Translations under genes and position numbers: made by a program | Assembly (NCBI RefSeq): GCF_000768555.3 | Contig: NZ_KN293981.1 | Location: forward strand, 1 to 64,000 | From: Roseovarius mucosus DSM 17069 | GTDB taxonomy: Bacteria; Pseudomonadota; Alphaproteobacteria; Rhodobacterales; Rhodobacteraceae | Reading direction: 5' to 3' | DNA length: 64,000 nucleotides | In this document: positions 8,149 to 19,573 of the stretch, piece after piece | Numbering within the stretch: position 1 is the first letter of the stretch | Layout: each line of letters starts with the position of its first letter | Notes under the pieces: generated by a model | The model's database searches: none | What the model was told of the DNA's origin: nothing | Seen by the model: the letters and a program-made list of their open reading frames with translations, nothing else

Positions 8149-9912
8149 TTAGTGATTCACAGCCGTGCCGGCACCGCGCGGAATACGCACGCTTTCGACC
8201 AGATCCTGAATCTCCTGCGGCGGTTCTGCCGTCATGCTCGACACGAGATAGGCAACTGCAAAGTTCAGCAGCGCGCCAATCGGGCCGAAATGGGTCGGCG
8301 GAATACCGAACAGGTATTGATCCGCAGTCAGCATGTTCGTGCCGGGGATAAAGAACCAACCCAGGTAGAGGAACAGGTAGAGCGTGGTCGAGATCAGACC
8401 GGCCAGCATACCCGCCGTCGCACCCGCAGAGTTGATGCGCTTCGAGAAGATGCCCATCATCAGCGTCGGGAAGAGCGACGCCGCCGCCAGACCGAACGCC
8501 AAGGCCACAACCTGCGCCGCAAAGCCCGGAGGGTTGAGGCCCAGATAGGTTGCCACCACGATCGCCACCGCCATCGAGACACGGGCAGCCAAAAGCTCGC
8601 CTTTTTCCGAGATGTTGGGATTGATCGTCGATTTGATCAGGTCATGGCTCACGGCCGAGGAAATGGCCAGGAGCAGACCCGCCGCCGTCGAGAGGGCCGC
8701 CGCGATACCACCTGCGGCGATCAGCGCGATCACCCAGCCCGGCAGACCGGCGATTTCGGGGTTGGCCAGCACGAGGATGTCACGGTTGAACGTCACAAGC
8801 TCGTTGCCCTGCCAGCCACGCTCGGCCGCCAGTGCGGTCATCGCTTCGGACTTGTCGTTGTAGTACTGGATCTTGCCGTCGCCGTTCTTGTCTTCCACAG
8901 CCAAGAGGCCGGTGGTCGACCAGGTGCGGAACCAATCGGGCAGATCGTCCACGGCCACAGCTTCGCCCTGAACGCCCTGCGGCCACATGGTGGTCATGAT
9001 GTTCAGGCGCGCCATCGCACCCACAGCCGGAGCGGTGAGATACAGCAGCGCGATAAAGACCAGCGCCCAACCAGCAGACCAACGCGCATCAGACACTTTG
9101 GGAACGGTGAAGAAGCGGATGATCACATGCGGCAGACCGGCAGTACCGATCATCAGCGACAGGGTGAACAGCGCCATCAGCCACGGGCTCGACCCGGTGG
9201 TGTACTGGTTAAAGCCCAGATCGTTCAGCAGACCGTCCAGCGTGACCAGCAGATACTGACCCGATGCCGCATGTTCAGAGAACAGGCCCATCTGCGGCAG
9301 GAACTTGCCCGTCAGTTGCAGCGAGATGAAGATCGCCGGAATGGTGTAGGCGATGATCAGAACGCAATACTGTGCCACCTGCGTATAGGTGATGCCCTTC
9401 ATCCCGCCCAGAACGGCGTACACGAAAACCACACCCGACGCGATCAACAGACCGGTGGTGTTGTCCACCTCAAGGAAACGCGAGAAGGCCACACCGGCAC
9501 CCGCCATCTGACCGATCACATAGGTCACCGACATGGTGATGAGCGCGATCACGGCCACGACGCGCGCGGTCGGGCTATAGAACCGGTCGCCCACGAACTC
9601 GGGCACGGTGTATTTGCCGAACTTGCGCAGATAGGGCGCAAGCAGCATGGCCATGAGAACATAACCACCGGTCCAACCCATCAGGAAGGTCGAGTTGTTA
9701 TAGCCCACAAAGGCGATGAGACCCGCCATCGAGATGAACGAGGCCGCCGACATCCAGTCCGCCGCCGTGGCCATCCCGTTGATGACCGGATTCACGCCGC
9801 GTCCAGCCGCGTAGAATTCAGCCGTAGATCCCGCCTTGGCCCAGATCGCGATACCGAAGTAAAGCACGAAGCTGAGACCAACGACGATGATATTGAGTGT
9901 TGTTTGATCCAT
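8149..9912 (-). CDS. Sodium:solute symporter, ActP-like (acetate-type) large subunit
   Basis: A 587-residue SSS-family cation/solute symporter with about 13-14 membrane helices. Family markers are FYAAGRGVNPVINGMATAAD early on, the GGxxxYTQVAQY block and the conserved helix with ALSTAAGLLLAISSAVSHDL. An extramembrane insert near 350-385 carries a short Asp-rich EDKNGDGKIQYYND segment. The 86-residue DUF4212 partner lies 15 bp upstream and acs further upstream, so monocarboxylate (acetate) import feeding acetyl-CoA synthetase is the natural reading. The exact substrate is inferred from this context, not from a visible motif. Confidence 0.88.
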   Translation of the reverse strand: MDQTTLNIIVVGLSFVLYFGIAIWAKAGSTAEFYAAGRGVNPVINGMATAADWMSAASFISMAGLIAFVGYNNSTFLMGWTGGYVLMAMLLAPYLRKFGKYTVPEFVGDRFYSPTARVVAVIALITMSVTYVIGQMAGAGVAFSRFLEVDNTTGLLIASGVVFVYAVLGGMKGITYTQVAQYCVLIIAYTIPAIFISLQLTGKFLPQMGLFSEHAASGQYLLVTLDGLLNDLGFNQYTTGSSPWLMALFTLSLMIGTAGLPHVIIRFFTVPKVSDARWSAGWALVFIALLYLTAPAVGAMARLNIMTTMWPQGVQGEAVAVDDLPDWFRTWSTTGLLAVEDKNGDGKIQYYNDKSEAMTALAAERGWQGNELVTFNRDILVLANPEIAGLPGWVIALIAAGGIAAALSTAAGLLLAISSAVSHDLIKSTINPNISEKGELLAARVSMAVAIVVATYLGLNPPGFAAQVVALAFGLAAASLFPTLMMGIFSKRINSAGATAGMLAGLISTTLYLFLYLGWFFIPGTNMLTADQYLFGIPPTHFGPIGALLNFAVAYLVSSMTAEPPQEIQDLVESVRIPRGAGTAVNH

Positions 9913-9927
9913 TGTCCCTCCCCCTAT

Positions 9928-10188
9928 TTATTCTTCACCGACGCCATGTTCGGCATCGAGTTTGTTCATCCGCCAGGCGTAGAAGAAGATCAGAACCAGA
10001 AAGACGATGATCGACCCTTGCTGCGCGAACCAGAATCCCAGGTCGGTGCCGCCAATGGCGATCCCCGACAGCATGGGCCGCAGCAAAATGCCAAAGCCAA
10101 ACGAGGCAAAGAACCAGACCACCAGGCTCCATGTGATAAGACGCAGATTGGCCTTCCAATACGCGTTTGCTCTTTCTTGATCGGACAA
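9928..10188 (-). CDS. DUF4212 small subunit of sodium:solute symporter
   Basis: An 86-residue protein with two membrane helices (about 17-38 and 49-70). The family pattern is clear: YWKANLRLITWSLVVWF, FGFGILLRP and FWFAQQGSIIVFLVLIFFYAWRMN. Members of this family are encoded next to ActP-like symporters and are thought to be their accessory subunit. It precedes the large subunit by 15 bp and follows adk by 68 bp; that gap holds a 7 bp hairpin (10228-10244) without a T-run. Confidence 0.92.
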   Translation of the reverse strand: MSDQERANAYWKANLRLITWSLVVWFFASFGFGILLRPMLSGIAIGGTDLGFWFAQQGSIIVFLVLIFFYAWRMNKLDAEHGVGEE

Positions 10189-10256
10189 AGCGTGCCCTCC
10201 CTTTTATAACGGCTTCCTCCAGACCGCGCCGGGACCATCCCGGCACGGGCACTCCT

Positions 10257-10943
10257 TTACGCGACCGCCTTGGCGACGATGGCGTTCAGCTCTCTTGCGA
10301 CGGCCTCGATCTCGGCCATCGCATCGACGCGGGCCAGAACGCCGCGCGATTCGTAATAGGAAATCAGCGGCGCGGTCTGCGCGTGATAGGCGCGCAGCCG
10401 CTGTTCCACTGTCTCCGCATTGTCATCGGCACGCCGCTTCATCTCGGTGCCGCCGCATTTGTCACAGGCACCGGGCTTGCTCGGCACCTTGAACGTGTCG
10501 TGATAGCCCTCGCCACAGCCGCCGCAGGTGTAGCGGCCCGAAATCCGCGTCACCATCGCCGCATCATCCACCTCCAGGCTGATCGCGGCGCGGATACCTT
10601 GCCCGATCTCGGCCAAGAGACCATCCAGCGCCTCGGCCTGCACCGTGGTGCGCGGAAACCCGTCGAGGATCACGCCCTTGGCACAGTCCGGCTCGGCCAG
10701 ACGGTCGCGCAGAATGGCGATGACGATCTCGTCGGACACCAGATCGCCCGCTTCCATCACCGCCTTGGCCGCACGGCCCGCCTCGGTGCCCGCCGCCACA
10801 GCGGCGCGCAAGAGGTCCCCGGTCGACAGTTGCACAAGCCCGAATTGCTCCTCCAGCATGCGCGCTTGCGTGCCCTTGCCTGCACCCGGCGGCCCCAAGA
10901 GAACCAGATTGGCGGCGTTGCGGGGTGTGTCGCTTCCGTCCAT
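10257..10943 (-). CDS. adk: Adenylate kinase, long form with zinc-binding LID
   Basis: Interconverts ATP + AMP and 2 ADP. The 228 residues show the P-loop GPPGAGKGTQA, the AMP-binding STGDLLR and DGFPRT motifs, and a LID with four cysteines (CGGCGEGYHD then CDKCGG) that should hold zinc. Three consecutive ATG codons occur (10949, 10946, 10943). GAGAGGGG abuts the first, so the third gives the best ribosome spacing and I use it. It lies 6 bp after acs; acetyl-CoA synthetase makes AMP from ATP, so co-expressed Adk would recycle that AMP. It may be a second adk in the genome, since the housekeeping copy usually sits in the ribosomal-protein cluster. Confidence 0.93.
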   Translation of the reverse strand: MDGSDTPRNAANLVLLGPPGAGKGTQARMLEEQFGLVQLSTGDLLRAAVAAGTEAGRAAKAVMEAGDLVSDEIVIAILRDRLAEPDCAKGVILDGFPRTTVQAEALDGLLAEIGQGIRAAISLEVDDAAMVTRISGRYTCGGCGEGYHDTFKVPSKPGACDKCGGTEMKRRADDNAETVEQRLRAYHAQTAPLISYYESRGVLARVDAMAEIEAVARELNAIVAKAVA

Positions 10944-10955
10944 CATCATCCCCTC

Positions 10956-12896
<1,941 letters not shown>

Positions 12897-13338
12897 GACT
12901 TGAAATCCTCCATCCCAGCGACCACCTGCTCCTCGTGACAGGCACTGCCGCATTCCTTGGCATACCCTAGCCGAAAATGCGCAGAAATTAACAAAATCCT
13001 GACAAACGCCCATAAGATCAGTGAATTTCTTGCATTAAACAGGGCGAAACTTTGTAAATAAATTTTCACACGATGTTTTTCTGGCCTTTAGCCCTTCCTT
13101 AAACGACCCATGTGCTCAAAATTGCGACAGCCCCCTTCGCGAAACCCGCATACGCCCGGCGGGTGCGGCACTATGCCCCGCACCCGAATCGTATGACGCA
13201 GCGTCACGAATCGCGAAATCGATTCGCGCACGCCCCGCGCCTGCTCTACCCAGAAGGGTCCGCGCGCGGCACCCGCTTTGGGGCTTGAACCCAACGGCAA
13301 AGAGAACAAATGTGGACATTGATCCACCGGAGCGCCCC
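12897..13338. promoter_or_regulatory. Divergent promoter region between acs and uvrB
   Basis: This 442 bp gap contains an AT-rich patch (about 13010-13090) that stands out from its surroundings and is the likely site of the acs promoter. Nearer uvrB there is an inverted repeat CGCGAA-ATCGA-TTCGCG within about 13212-13230. I found no coding frame with recognisable protein and no alphaproteobacterial LexA box (GAAC-N7-GAAC); the two GAAC copies at 13287 and 13304 are 13 bases apart. Confidence 0.4.
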
Positions 13339-15537
13339 ATGCCCTATGCCCATTCCGACAAGACCCCGGCCGTGCTCAGCCATCCCGCGCCGGACGTAAA
13401 GTCCCGCCCCAAGCTCGAGGGTGGCAAGCGGTTTGTGCTGGCGTCGGATTTTGAGCCGGCGGGCGATCAGCCCACCGCCATCGCGGAACTGTCCCAAGGC
13501 ATCACCGAGGGCGAGCGCAATCAGGTGCTTTTGGGGGCCACCGGCACCGGCAAGACCTTTACCATGGCAAAAATCATCGAGGCGACGCAGCGCCCCGCCA
13601 TCATCCTTGCCCCCAACAAGACGCTGGCCGCGCAGCTTTACGGGGAATTCAAGGGATTTTTCCCCGAAAACGCCGTCGAGTATTTCGTCAGCTACTACGA
13701 CTACTATCAGCCCGAGGCCTATGTCGCCCGCTCCGACACCTACATCGAGAAGGAATCCCAGATCAACGAACAGATCGACCGGATGCGCCACTCCGCCACC
13801 CGCGCGCTTCTGGAACGTGACGATGTGATCATCGTGGCCTCGGTCTCTTGCATCTACGGTATCGGCTCGGTCGAAACCTACGGGGCCATGACCCAGGATC
13901 TCAAACTCGGCGAGAGCTATGATCAGCGTGCCATCATGGCCGATCTCGTGGCGCAGCAATACCGCCGCAACGATCAGGCCTTTCAGCGTGGTTCATTCCG
14001 CGTGCGCGGCGACAGTCTGGAAATCTTTCCCGCCCACCTCGAAGACCGCGCGTGGCGCTTGTCCTTCTTTGGCGAAGAGCTCGAGGCGATCACCGAATTC
14101 GACCCCCTCACCGGCGAGAAAACCGACACGTTCGACAAAATCCGAATCTACGCCAATTCGCATTACGTGACACCCAAACCTACGATGCAACAGGCCATCA
14201 TCGGCATCAAACGCGAATTGCGCACGCGTCTTGATCAGTTGGTCAACGAAGGCAAACTGCTCGAGGCGCAGCGTCTGGAGCAGCGCACCAACTTTGACCT
14301 CGAAATGCTCGAAGCGACGGGCGTCTGCAACGGGATTGAAAACTACTCCCGCTACCTCACGGGCCGCGCCCCCGGCGAACCGCCGCCCACGCTCTTTGAA
14401 TTCATCCCTGACAATGCCATCGTCTTTGCCGATGAATCCCACGTTTCCGTGCCCCAGATCGGCGGCATGTACAAAGGCGACTACCGGCGCAAATTCACGC
14501 TTGCCGAACACGGCTTTCGCCTGCCCTCCTGCATGGACAACCGCCCGCTGAAGTTCGAGGAATGGGACGCCATGCGCCCGCAATCGGTCTTTGTCTCCGC
14601 CACCCCCGCCGCATGGGAGATGGAGCAAACGGGCGGCGTCTTTACCGAACAGGTGATCCGTCCCACCGGCCTTCTTGATCCTCAGGTCGAAATCCGGCCC
14701 GTGGAAACCCAGGTCGATGACCTTCTGGACGAGGTGCGCCGCGTGGCCGCCGATGGCTACCGGGTGCTTGTCACCACGCTGACGAAACGCATGGCCGAAG
14801 ATCTGACCGAATACATGCACGAACAGGGCATCCGCGTCCGCTATATGCACTCCGACATCGACACGATCGAGCGGATCGAAATCCTGCGCGACCTGCGCCT
14901 TGGCGCCTTCGACGTGCTGATCGGCATCAACCTGCTGCGCGAGGGGTTGGATATTCCCGAATGTGGCCTTGTCGCCATTCTCGATGCCGACAAAGAGGGC
15001 TTCCTGCGCTCGGAAACATCCCTGATCCAGACCATCGGCCGTGCCGCCCGCAACGCCGAAGGCCGGGTGATCATGTATGCCGACCGCATCACCGGCTCGA
15101 TGGAGCGCGCGCTCAATGAAACCAACCGGCGCCGTGAAAAACAGATCGCCTATAATGTCAAACACGGCATCACCCCCGCCACGGTCCGCAAGAATGTCGA
15201 GGATATTCTGGCCGGGCTTTACAAAGGCGACGTCGACATGGCGCGCGTCACCGCGCAGGTTGACAACCCCTTGGCCGGGGCCAATCTCGCCGCCGTGCTC
15301 GACGGGCTGCGCGCCGACATGCGCAAGGCTGCCGAAAATCTGGAATTCGAAGAAGCCGCCCGCCTGCGCGACGAGGTCAAGCGGCTGGAGGCTGTGGATC
15401 TGGTGATCTCCGACGATCCCCTGGCCCGCCAATCCGCCGTCGAGGCCGCCAGCGCCGAGGCCGTCAAAGGACGGGGACGGTCCACTGCGGGCAGACCGGG
15501 ACAAAGGGGCGGGAATGTGAAACGGCGGGGGCGGTAG
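13339..15537 (+). CDS. uvrB: UvrABC system protein B (excinuclease subunit)
   Basis: Damage-verifying helicase-like subunit of nucleotide excision repair. The 732 residues contain Walker A GATGTGKT, the beta-hairpin region [21 protein letters not shown] (split here by tyrosines typical of UvrB), the DESH box, motif [11 protein letters not shown] and a C-terminal UvrC-binding UVR motif ([17 protein letters not shown]). The C-terminal basic Gly/Arg tail is longer than in E. coli. I chose ATG 13339 because GGAG lies 6-9 bases upstream; a TTG at 13285 would add 18 residues with no ribosome site. It stands alone on the plus strand. Confidence 0.96.
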   Translation: MPYAHSDKTPAVLSHPAPDVKSRPKLEGGKRFVLASDFEPAGDQPTAIAELSQGITEGERNQVLLGATGTGKTFTMAKIIEATQRPAIILAPNKTLAAQLYGEFKGFFPENAVEYFVSYYDYYQPEAYVARSDTYIEKESQINEQIDRMRHSATRALLERDDVIIVASVSCIYGIGSVETYGAMTQDLKLGESYDQRAIMADLVAQQYRRNDQAFQRGSFRVRGDSLEIFPAHLEDRAWRLSFFGEELEAITEFDPLTGEKTDTFDKIRIYANSHYVTPKPTMQQAIIGIKRELRTRLDQLVNEGKLLEAQRLEQRTNFDLEMLEATGVCNGIENYSRYLTGRAPGEPPPTLFEFIPDNAIVFADESHVSVPQIGGMYKGDYRRKFTLAEHGFRLPSCMDNRPLKFEEWDAMRPQSVFVSATPAAWEMEQTGGVFTEQVIRPTGLLDPQVEIRPVETQVDDLLDEVRRVAADGYRVLVTTLTKRMAEDLTEYMHEQGIRVRYMHSDIDTIERIEILRDLRLGAFDVLIGINLLREGLDIPECGLVAILDADKEGFLRSETSLIQTIGRAARNAEGRVIMYADRITGSMERALNETNRRREKQIAYNVKHGITPATVRKNVEDILAGLYKGDVDMARVTAQVDNPLAGANLAAVLDGLRADMRKAAENLEFEEAARLRDEVKRLEAVDLVISDDPLARQSAVEAASAEAVKGRGRSTAGRPGQRGGNVKRRGR

Positions 15538-15586
15538 CGCACCAACCTTAACGCCTCCTTAACCCCTCATCCGGCATGGTCACGCA

Positions 15587-15889
15587 ATGCAAAACCGTAA
15601 CTCCCCCCTCTCGCCCGAGGTCTGGCTACATGACCTCTTCACGTCAAAATCGGTGCAGGAAGGTGCCGTGATCCGGCGCAAGGCCCGCGACATCGAACGT
15701 TTCGCGGGCATGGCGAGTTTCCTGCGCGAAATTGACCGGCGGGGCTATCAGGCCGTTGAGAACTCTGGCCAGATCGTGATTTTCTGCAACCGCGCCCCAA
15801 TCCGCTGGCTCACCGCCCCAAACCCGATTTCTTCAAAAGAAATCGGACCGAAATCTTTTCAAGATTTCGGCACCCGCACTCTGGGCTGA
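15587..15889 (+). CDS. Small conserved protein with repeat-derived C-terminus
   Basis: A 100-residue protein. Residues 1-79 ([21 protein letters not shown] ... [20 protein letters not shown], quoted in parts) look like a short Rhodobacteraceae family that I recall being labelled, without good reason, N-(5'-phosphoribosyl)anthranilate isomerase; the true function is unknown. Relatives end at about the NRAPIRW position. Here the frame continues for about 20 residues through two back-to-back DNA hairpins (15824-15870), so the tail is probably repeat-encoded rather than ancestral. Composition and codon use before the hairpins match the neighbours. Confidence 0.6.
   Translation: MQNRNSPLSPEVWLHDLFTSKSVQEGAVIRRKARDIERFAGMASFLREIDRRGYQAVENSGQIVIFCNRAPIRWLTAPNPISSKEIGPKSFQDFGTRTLG
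15824..15870. repeat. Two tandem perfect hairpins (REP-like element) inside a coding frame
   Basis: The first hairpin has arms 15824-15833 and 15837-15846 with a CAA loop. The second has arms 15848-15857 and 15861-15870 with a TTC loop. One base separates them. Both have 10 bp perfect stems that begin CCGA and differ only in two central bases, suggesting a bipartite mobile or REP-type unit. The element is much more AT-rich than its surroundings and lies at the 3' end of the 15587-15889 gene. Confidence 0.8.
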
Positions 15890-15966
15890 ACCCCGCACAT
15901 CCCCCTTGCCTTCCAGCAGGGGGAAGCTCCTATATCCCGATTGCGACCACAACCGAGGATACACCC

Positions 15967-16329
15967 ATGCGCCTTGCCCCCCTGACCGCCACGCTTCTGA
16001 CCCTCACCCTCTCGCCCGCTCTTGCCGACAACCATGACCACAGCGGCCACGCCGCGCACATGTCCCACAACCTGCCTGCCTCGACCCGCGCCTATATGGC
16101 GGCGAACGCCGCCATGCACGGCGCGATGGACATGGAGTTTACTGGCGACGCAGACATTGATTTCCTGCGCGGCATGATCCCGCATCACGAGGGGGCGGTT
16201 GCCATGGCGCGGATCGTACTCGAGCACGGCAAGGACCCGGAGGTCCGCAAACTCGCCGAGAATGTGATCGCCGCGCAAGAGGCGGAAATCGCCTGGATGC
16301 GCGCGCGTCTCACCGAACTGGGCCATTGA
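15967..16329 (+). CDS. DUF305 family periplasmic protein, probably copper-related
   Basis: A 120-residue exported protein. A signal peptide (residues 1-20, ending ALA|DN) is followed by a His-rich stretch ([15 protein letters not shown]) and then the DUF305 core with [23 protein letters not shown] and a C-terminal [16 protein letters not shown]305 proteins are ferritin-like helical bundles often found in copper or metal stress loci. The His/Met-rich N-terminus supports metal binding, but no copper gene is adjacent, so the role is inferred. It has its own short upstream gap. Confidence 0.85.
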   Translation: MRLAPLTATLLTLTLSPALADNHDHSGHAAHMSHNLPASTRAYMAANAAMHGAMDMEFTGDADIDFLRGMIPHHEGAVAMARIVLEHGKDPEVRKLAENVIAAQEAEIAWMRARLTELGH

Positions 16330-16334
16330 TCCGC

Positions 16335-16353
16335 GGGGGGCTTGCCGCCCCCC
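16335..16353 (+). terminator. GC-only hairpin after the DUF305 gene
   Basis: A 7 bp G/C stem (16335-16341 with 16347-16353, loop TTGCC) begins 5 bp after the stop. There is no T-run, so its terminator strength is doubtful; it may act on both converging transcripts. Confidence 0.35.
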
Positions 16354-16425
16354 ACCTGGACTTCCTGCAATCTTGTACAAAATCCGCGTACAAAGCTTAC
16401 AGAGCTTACACGCAGACGCTACGGA

Positions 16426-17166
16426 TCAGAGCTGTTCCATCACCGCATCCGAGGCCTCGAAATTGGTGGTGACGCGCTGCACGTCGTCATCATCCTCCAA
16501 CGCCTCGATGAGCTTCATCAGCTTCTGCATGCTCTCAAGGTCCATTTCGGTCGTCGTGGTGGGTTTCCACACCAGCTTGGTCGATGTGCTCTCGCCCAAG
16601 GCGGCCTCCAGCGCCGTGGCCACCTCGCTCAAATCCGTATCCGCACACCAGATGGTGTGGCCGTCCTCACCAGATTCCACATCTTCTGCCCCCGCTTCCA
16701 GCGCGGCCATCATCACCGTATCGGCATCACCGACGCTCGCCGCATAGGTCACCTCACCTTTGCGCTCGAACATAAACGCGACGCTGCCGGTCTCGCCCAG
16801 ATTGCCGCCGTTCTTGGTAAAGGTCGAACGCACGTTCGACGCGGTGCGATTGCGGTTATCGGTCATCGCCTCGACGATGATCGCTACCCCATTGGGGCCG
16901 TACCCTTCATAGCGGATTTCTTCATAATCCTCCGCATCGCCCCCCATCGCTTTCTTGATGGCGCGTTCGATATTGTCCTTGGGCATGGATTGCGCCTTGG
17001 CTTCCTTGATGGCCAGACGCAGGCGCGGGTTTTTGTCCGGGTCGGGGTCGCCCATCTTGGCCGCGACCGTTATCTCTTTGGAAAACTTTGAAAAAAGTTT
17101 CGCGCGCACGGCGTCTTGGCGCCCTTTGCGGTGTTGAATATTCGCCCATTTGGAATGGCCGGCCAT
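16426..17166 (-). CDS. YebC/PmpR family protein (TACO1-type)
   Basis: A 246-residue protein beginning [18 protein letters not shown], the hallmark of the family, with the central [20 protein letters not shown] block (partly shown) and an acidic C-terminal domain ([12 protein letters not shown]). Members have been described as transcription regulators and, more recently, as factors that help ribosomes through difficult stretches. I chose ATG 17166, which has AGGAGA 6 bases upstream; the upstream frame to 17220 adds unrelated residues. It is divergent from bchE with 154 bp between the start codons. Confidence 0.94.
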   Translation of the reverse strand: MAGHSKWANIQHRKGRQDAVRAKLFSKFSKEITVAAKMGDPDPDKNPRLRLAIKEAKAQSMPKDNIERAIKKAMGGDAEDYEEIRYEGYGPNGVAIIVEAMTDNRNRTASNVRSTFTKNGGNLGETGSVAFMFERKGEVTYAASVGDADTVMMAALEAGAEDVESGEDGHTIWCADTDLSEVATALEAALGESTSTKLVWKPTTTTEMDLESMQKLMKLIEALEDDDDVQRVTTNFEASDAVMEQL

Positions 17167-17253
17167 GGTGCCTTCTCCTGCATATCCGGGAATCTGCCGC
17201 CTTTTATACGCTTGCCGCACCTAGGGCAACGCCCCGCCCCGCGACGTCGTTGT

Positions 17254-17267
17254 TTGATTTATGTCAA
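17254..17267 (+). promoter_or_regulatory. FnrL/FNR-type box upstream of bchE
   Basis: TTGAT-TTAT-GTCAA matches the FNR/FnrL consensus TTGAT-N4-ATCAA in 9 of 10 defined positions. It is centred about 60 bp before the bchE start. In Rhodobacter, FnrL activates bchE under low oxygen, so the site fits the gene. It overlaps the PpsR-type box by 6 bp. Confidence 0.65.
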
Positions 17268-17279
17268 GTTTTTTAGACA
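17262..17279 (+). promoter_or_regulatory. PpsR/CrtJ-type operator upstream of bchE
   Basis: TGTC-N10-GACA, with the N10 being A/T-rich, is an exact match to the extended form of the TGT-N12-ACA operator used by the photosynthesis repressor PpsR/CrtJ. A second, imperfect TGT-N13-ACA lies at 17288-17306. The overlap with the FnrL-like box suggests competition between oxygen-dependent repression and anaerobic activation. Confidence 0.7.
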
Positions 17280-17320
17280 CATTAAACTGTAATCTAAAAT
17301 GATACACAGGGAGTCCCGCC

Positions 17321-18982
17321 ATGCGCATCGTCTTGATCCATCCCAACTACCACTCTGGCGGGGCCGAAATCGCCGGAAGCTGGCCCCCCGCTTGGGTGGC
17401 CTATCTGGCGGGCCACCTGCGCGATGCAGGCTATACCGATGTCACCTTTATCGACGCCATGACCAACAATCTCGAGGATGACGCCCTGCGCAGCCGTCTG
17501 CGCGATCTAAACCCAGATGTTGTGGGTGTCACCGCCATCACCCCCTCGATCTATGTTGCGGAAAACATTCTCAAACTCGCGCAAGAGGTGGTGCCCGGCG
17601 CGCTGCGGGTGCTGGGCGGCGTGCATGCGACCTTCATGTATAAGCAGGTGCTGTCCGAGGCCCCTTGGGTCGATGTTATCGTGCGCGGCGAGGGAGAAGA
17701 GATTTTCCTCAACCTGATCCGCGCCGCCGACTCTGGTGATTGGCTAGAAAAGCGTAAATCCATCAAAGGCTTGGCCTATCTCGACGGCGACACGATCACC
17801 GCCACACCCGCAGCATCGACCGTCAAGGACCTCGACGCCATCAACCCCGACTGGTCGCTCCTGGAATGGGAGAAATACATCTATGTGCCGCTTGGCAAAC
17901 GCGTGGCCATCCCCAACATGGCGCGCGGCTGCCCGTTCACCTGCTCTTTCTGTAGCCAGTGGAAATTCTGGCGCGACTACCGCGTGCGCGACCCGAAAAA
18001 GGTGGTGGATGAAATCGAGAACCTTGTGAACAACCACGGCGTCGGCTTCTTCATCCTCGCGGACGAAGAACCCACTATAAACAAAAAGAAATTCGTGCAG
18101 TTTTGCGAGGAACTCATCGCTCGCGACCTGCCGCGCCGCGTGCAATGGGGCATCAACACCCGCGTCACCGACATCTACCGCGACCGCGACCTGCTGAAAT
18201 TCTATCGCAAGGCGGGCCTCGTGCATGTCAGTCTTGGCACCGAGGCAGCGGCCCAACTCAAGCTCGATCAATTCAACAAGGAAACCACCGTCGCCCAGAA
18301 CAAGGAGGCGATCCAGCTTCTGCGCGAGGCGGATATCTTTACCGAGGCGCAGTTCATCGTCGGTCTTGACAACGAAACCCCCGAAACACTTGAGGAAACC
18401 TTTCAGATGGCCTGGGACTGGCAGCCGGACCTCGCCAATTGGGCGATGTATACGCCCTGGCCCTTTACGCCGCTGTTTCAGGAACTCCGCGATCAGGTAG
18501 AAGTGTTTGATTTCTCTAAATATAACTTTGTCACACCAATCATGAAACCCGCCGCCATGACGCGCGGCGAACTGCTTGACGGTGTTATGAAAAACTATCG
18601 CCGTTTCTACATGCGCAAGGCGCTCTTTCACTATCCGTGGCGCGGCACCGGCTATCGGCGGCGCTATCTCTTGGGCTGTCTCAAGGCGTTTCTCAAGGCG
18701 GGCTTTGCCCGCACCTTCTATGATCTCGGCAAGGCGGGGTATTGGGGGCCACAGACCAAGAACACCGTTCACTTCGATTTCGACGAAACCCGCACCATCG
18801 CAGAGGCACAGATGGAGGATTGGGAGGCCAGCGCCGACCGTGCCGCACGCGCGGCCGAACGCCGCGAGGCCGTGCGCGCCCAGATGAAGGACCGCGCCAT
18901 CGACCGCAACGAAGGCTTCAATATGCCCAATGGGGCCGAGGTCCGCGCCTGCGGCGGCAGCACGCAGCAGATGGATGCCTGA
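17321..18982 (+). CDS. bchE: Anaerobic Mg-protoporphyrin IX monomethyl ester cyclase (BchE)
   Basis: Oxygen-independent cyclase that forms the fifth ring of bacteriochlorophyll using cobalamin, SAM and a 4Fe-4S cluster. The 553-residue protein has the B12-binding-type N-terminus ([20 protein letters not shown], a strong BchE signature) and the radical-SAM cluster motif CPFTCSFC (Cys 204, 208, 211) followed by [14 protein letters not shown]. Length is typical. The ribosome site AGGGAG lies 8 bases before ATG. It overlaps bchJ by 8 bp. The FnrL- and PpsR-type boxes upstream and the bchJ partner separate it from other B12-radical-SAM enzymes. The rest of the photosynthesis cluster is not in the window. 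Confidence 0.9.
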   Translation: MRIVLIHPNYHSGGAEIAGSWPPAWVAYLAGHLRDAGYTDVTFIDAMTNNLEDDALRSRLRDLNPDVVGVTAITPSIYVAENILKLAQEVVPGALRVLGGVHATFMYKQVLSEAPWVDVIVRGEGEEIFLNLIRAADSGDWLEKRKSIKGLAYLDGDTITATPAASTVKDLDAINPDWSLLEWEKYIYVPLGKRVAIPNMARGCPFTCSFCSQWKFWRDYRVRDPKKVVDEIENLVNNHGVGFFILADEEPTINKKKFVQFCEELIARDLPRRVQWGINTRVTDIYRDRDLLKFYRKAGLVHVSLGTEAAAQLKLDQFNKETTVAQNKEAIQLLREADIFTEAQFIVGLDNETPETLEETFQMAWDWQPDLANWAMYTPWPFTPLFQELRDQVEVFDFSKYNFVTPIMKPAAMTRGELLDGVMKNYRRFYMRKALFHYPWRGTGYRRRYLLGCLKAFLKAGFARTFYDLGKAGYWGPQTKNTVHFDFDETRTIAEAQMEDWEASADRAARAAERREAVRAQMKDRAIDRNEGFNMPNGAEVRACGGSTQQMDA

Positions 18983-19571
18983 CGGCAGTCATATAAGTGC
19001 CCGCATCGGCCCCAATTCGGTGCTGCAACTGGCCCCCGCGATGGACCACATCGCAGGAACGGGCGCACGCCGCGCCCTCTTCGCCCCCCTTGGCTTTGAT
19101 CCTCTGCCCGATGCGACCTCGATGATCGACGAGGCGCACGTCGCGGCCCTGCACGGCGCGCTGCGCAGGCAACATCCTGAAAATGCGCGTGAAATCTTTG
19201 TCGCCGCGGGTCAGGGCACAGGCGATTATATCCTCGCGCATCGCATTCCACACGCGGCACAAACCCTGCTGCGTGCCCTGCCCGCGCGGGTCGCAGCGCC
19301 GATCCTGACGCGTGCCATCCTTGCTCATGGCTGGACATTTTGCGGCACGGGCACATTGTCTGCCAAATCCGGCCCTCCGGTGGTCTTTACCCTGTCCGAT
19401 AATCCGATCATTCGAGGTGAATCCGCCCCGGCCCCCCTCTGCCATTGGCACGCCGCGGTATTCGAGCGCCTTTTTGCCCGGCTCGTCCACCCGCGCGCGC
19501 ATGCGATGGAGACTGCCTGCTGCGCCGCTGGTGCCGCGGCCTGCCGGTTCGAAATCGATTGGCGGCATTAA
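18975..19571 (+). CDS. bchJ: BchJ, V4R-domain bacteriochlorophyll synthesis protein
   Basis: A 198-residue protein starting at an ATG 8 bp inside the end of bchE, as in other phototrophs. The first part ([14 protein letters not shown]) and the [18 protein letters not shown] stretch are BchJ-like, and the C-terminus is a V4R (4-vinyl reductase-type) domain ending in a Cys-rich [17 protein letters not shown]. BchJ was first called the 4-vinyl reductase; later work suggests it assists or channels Mg-protoporphyrin intermediates while another enzyme reduces the vinyl group. Its stop lies 2 bp from the stop of the convergent SLC13 gene. Confidence 0.87.
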   Translation: MPDGSHISARIGPNSVLQLAPAMDHIAGTGARRALFAPLGFDPLPDATSMIDEAHVAALHGALRRQHPENAREIFVAAGQGTGDYILAHRIPHAAQTLLRALPARVAAPILTRAILAHGWTFCGTGTLSAKSGPPVVFTLSDNPIIRGESAPAPLCHWHAAVFERLFARLVHPRAHAMETACCAAGAAACRFEIDWRH

Positions 19572-19573
19572 CC

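Noticed and set aside
10228..10244. 7-bp hairpin between adk and DUF4212 genes as a terminator
   Set aside because: No T-run follows, and the genes on both sides look co-transcribed.
13287..13307. Two GAAC copies upstream of uvrB, possible LexA box
   Set aside because: Alphaproteobacterial LexA sites need 7 bp between the repeats; here there are 13.
13993..15504. 503-codon frame antisense to uvrB
   Set aside because: No recognisable domain, and uvrB on the other strand is complete and conserved.
16389..16410. Short direct repeats (AGCTTACA twice, 9-bp period) past the yebC stop
   Set aside because: Too short and only two copies; could be chance, no link to a known element.
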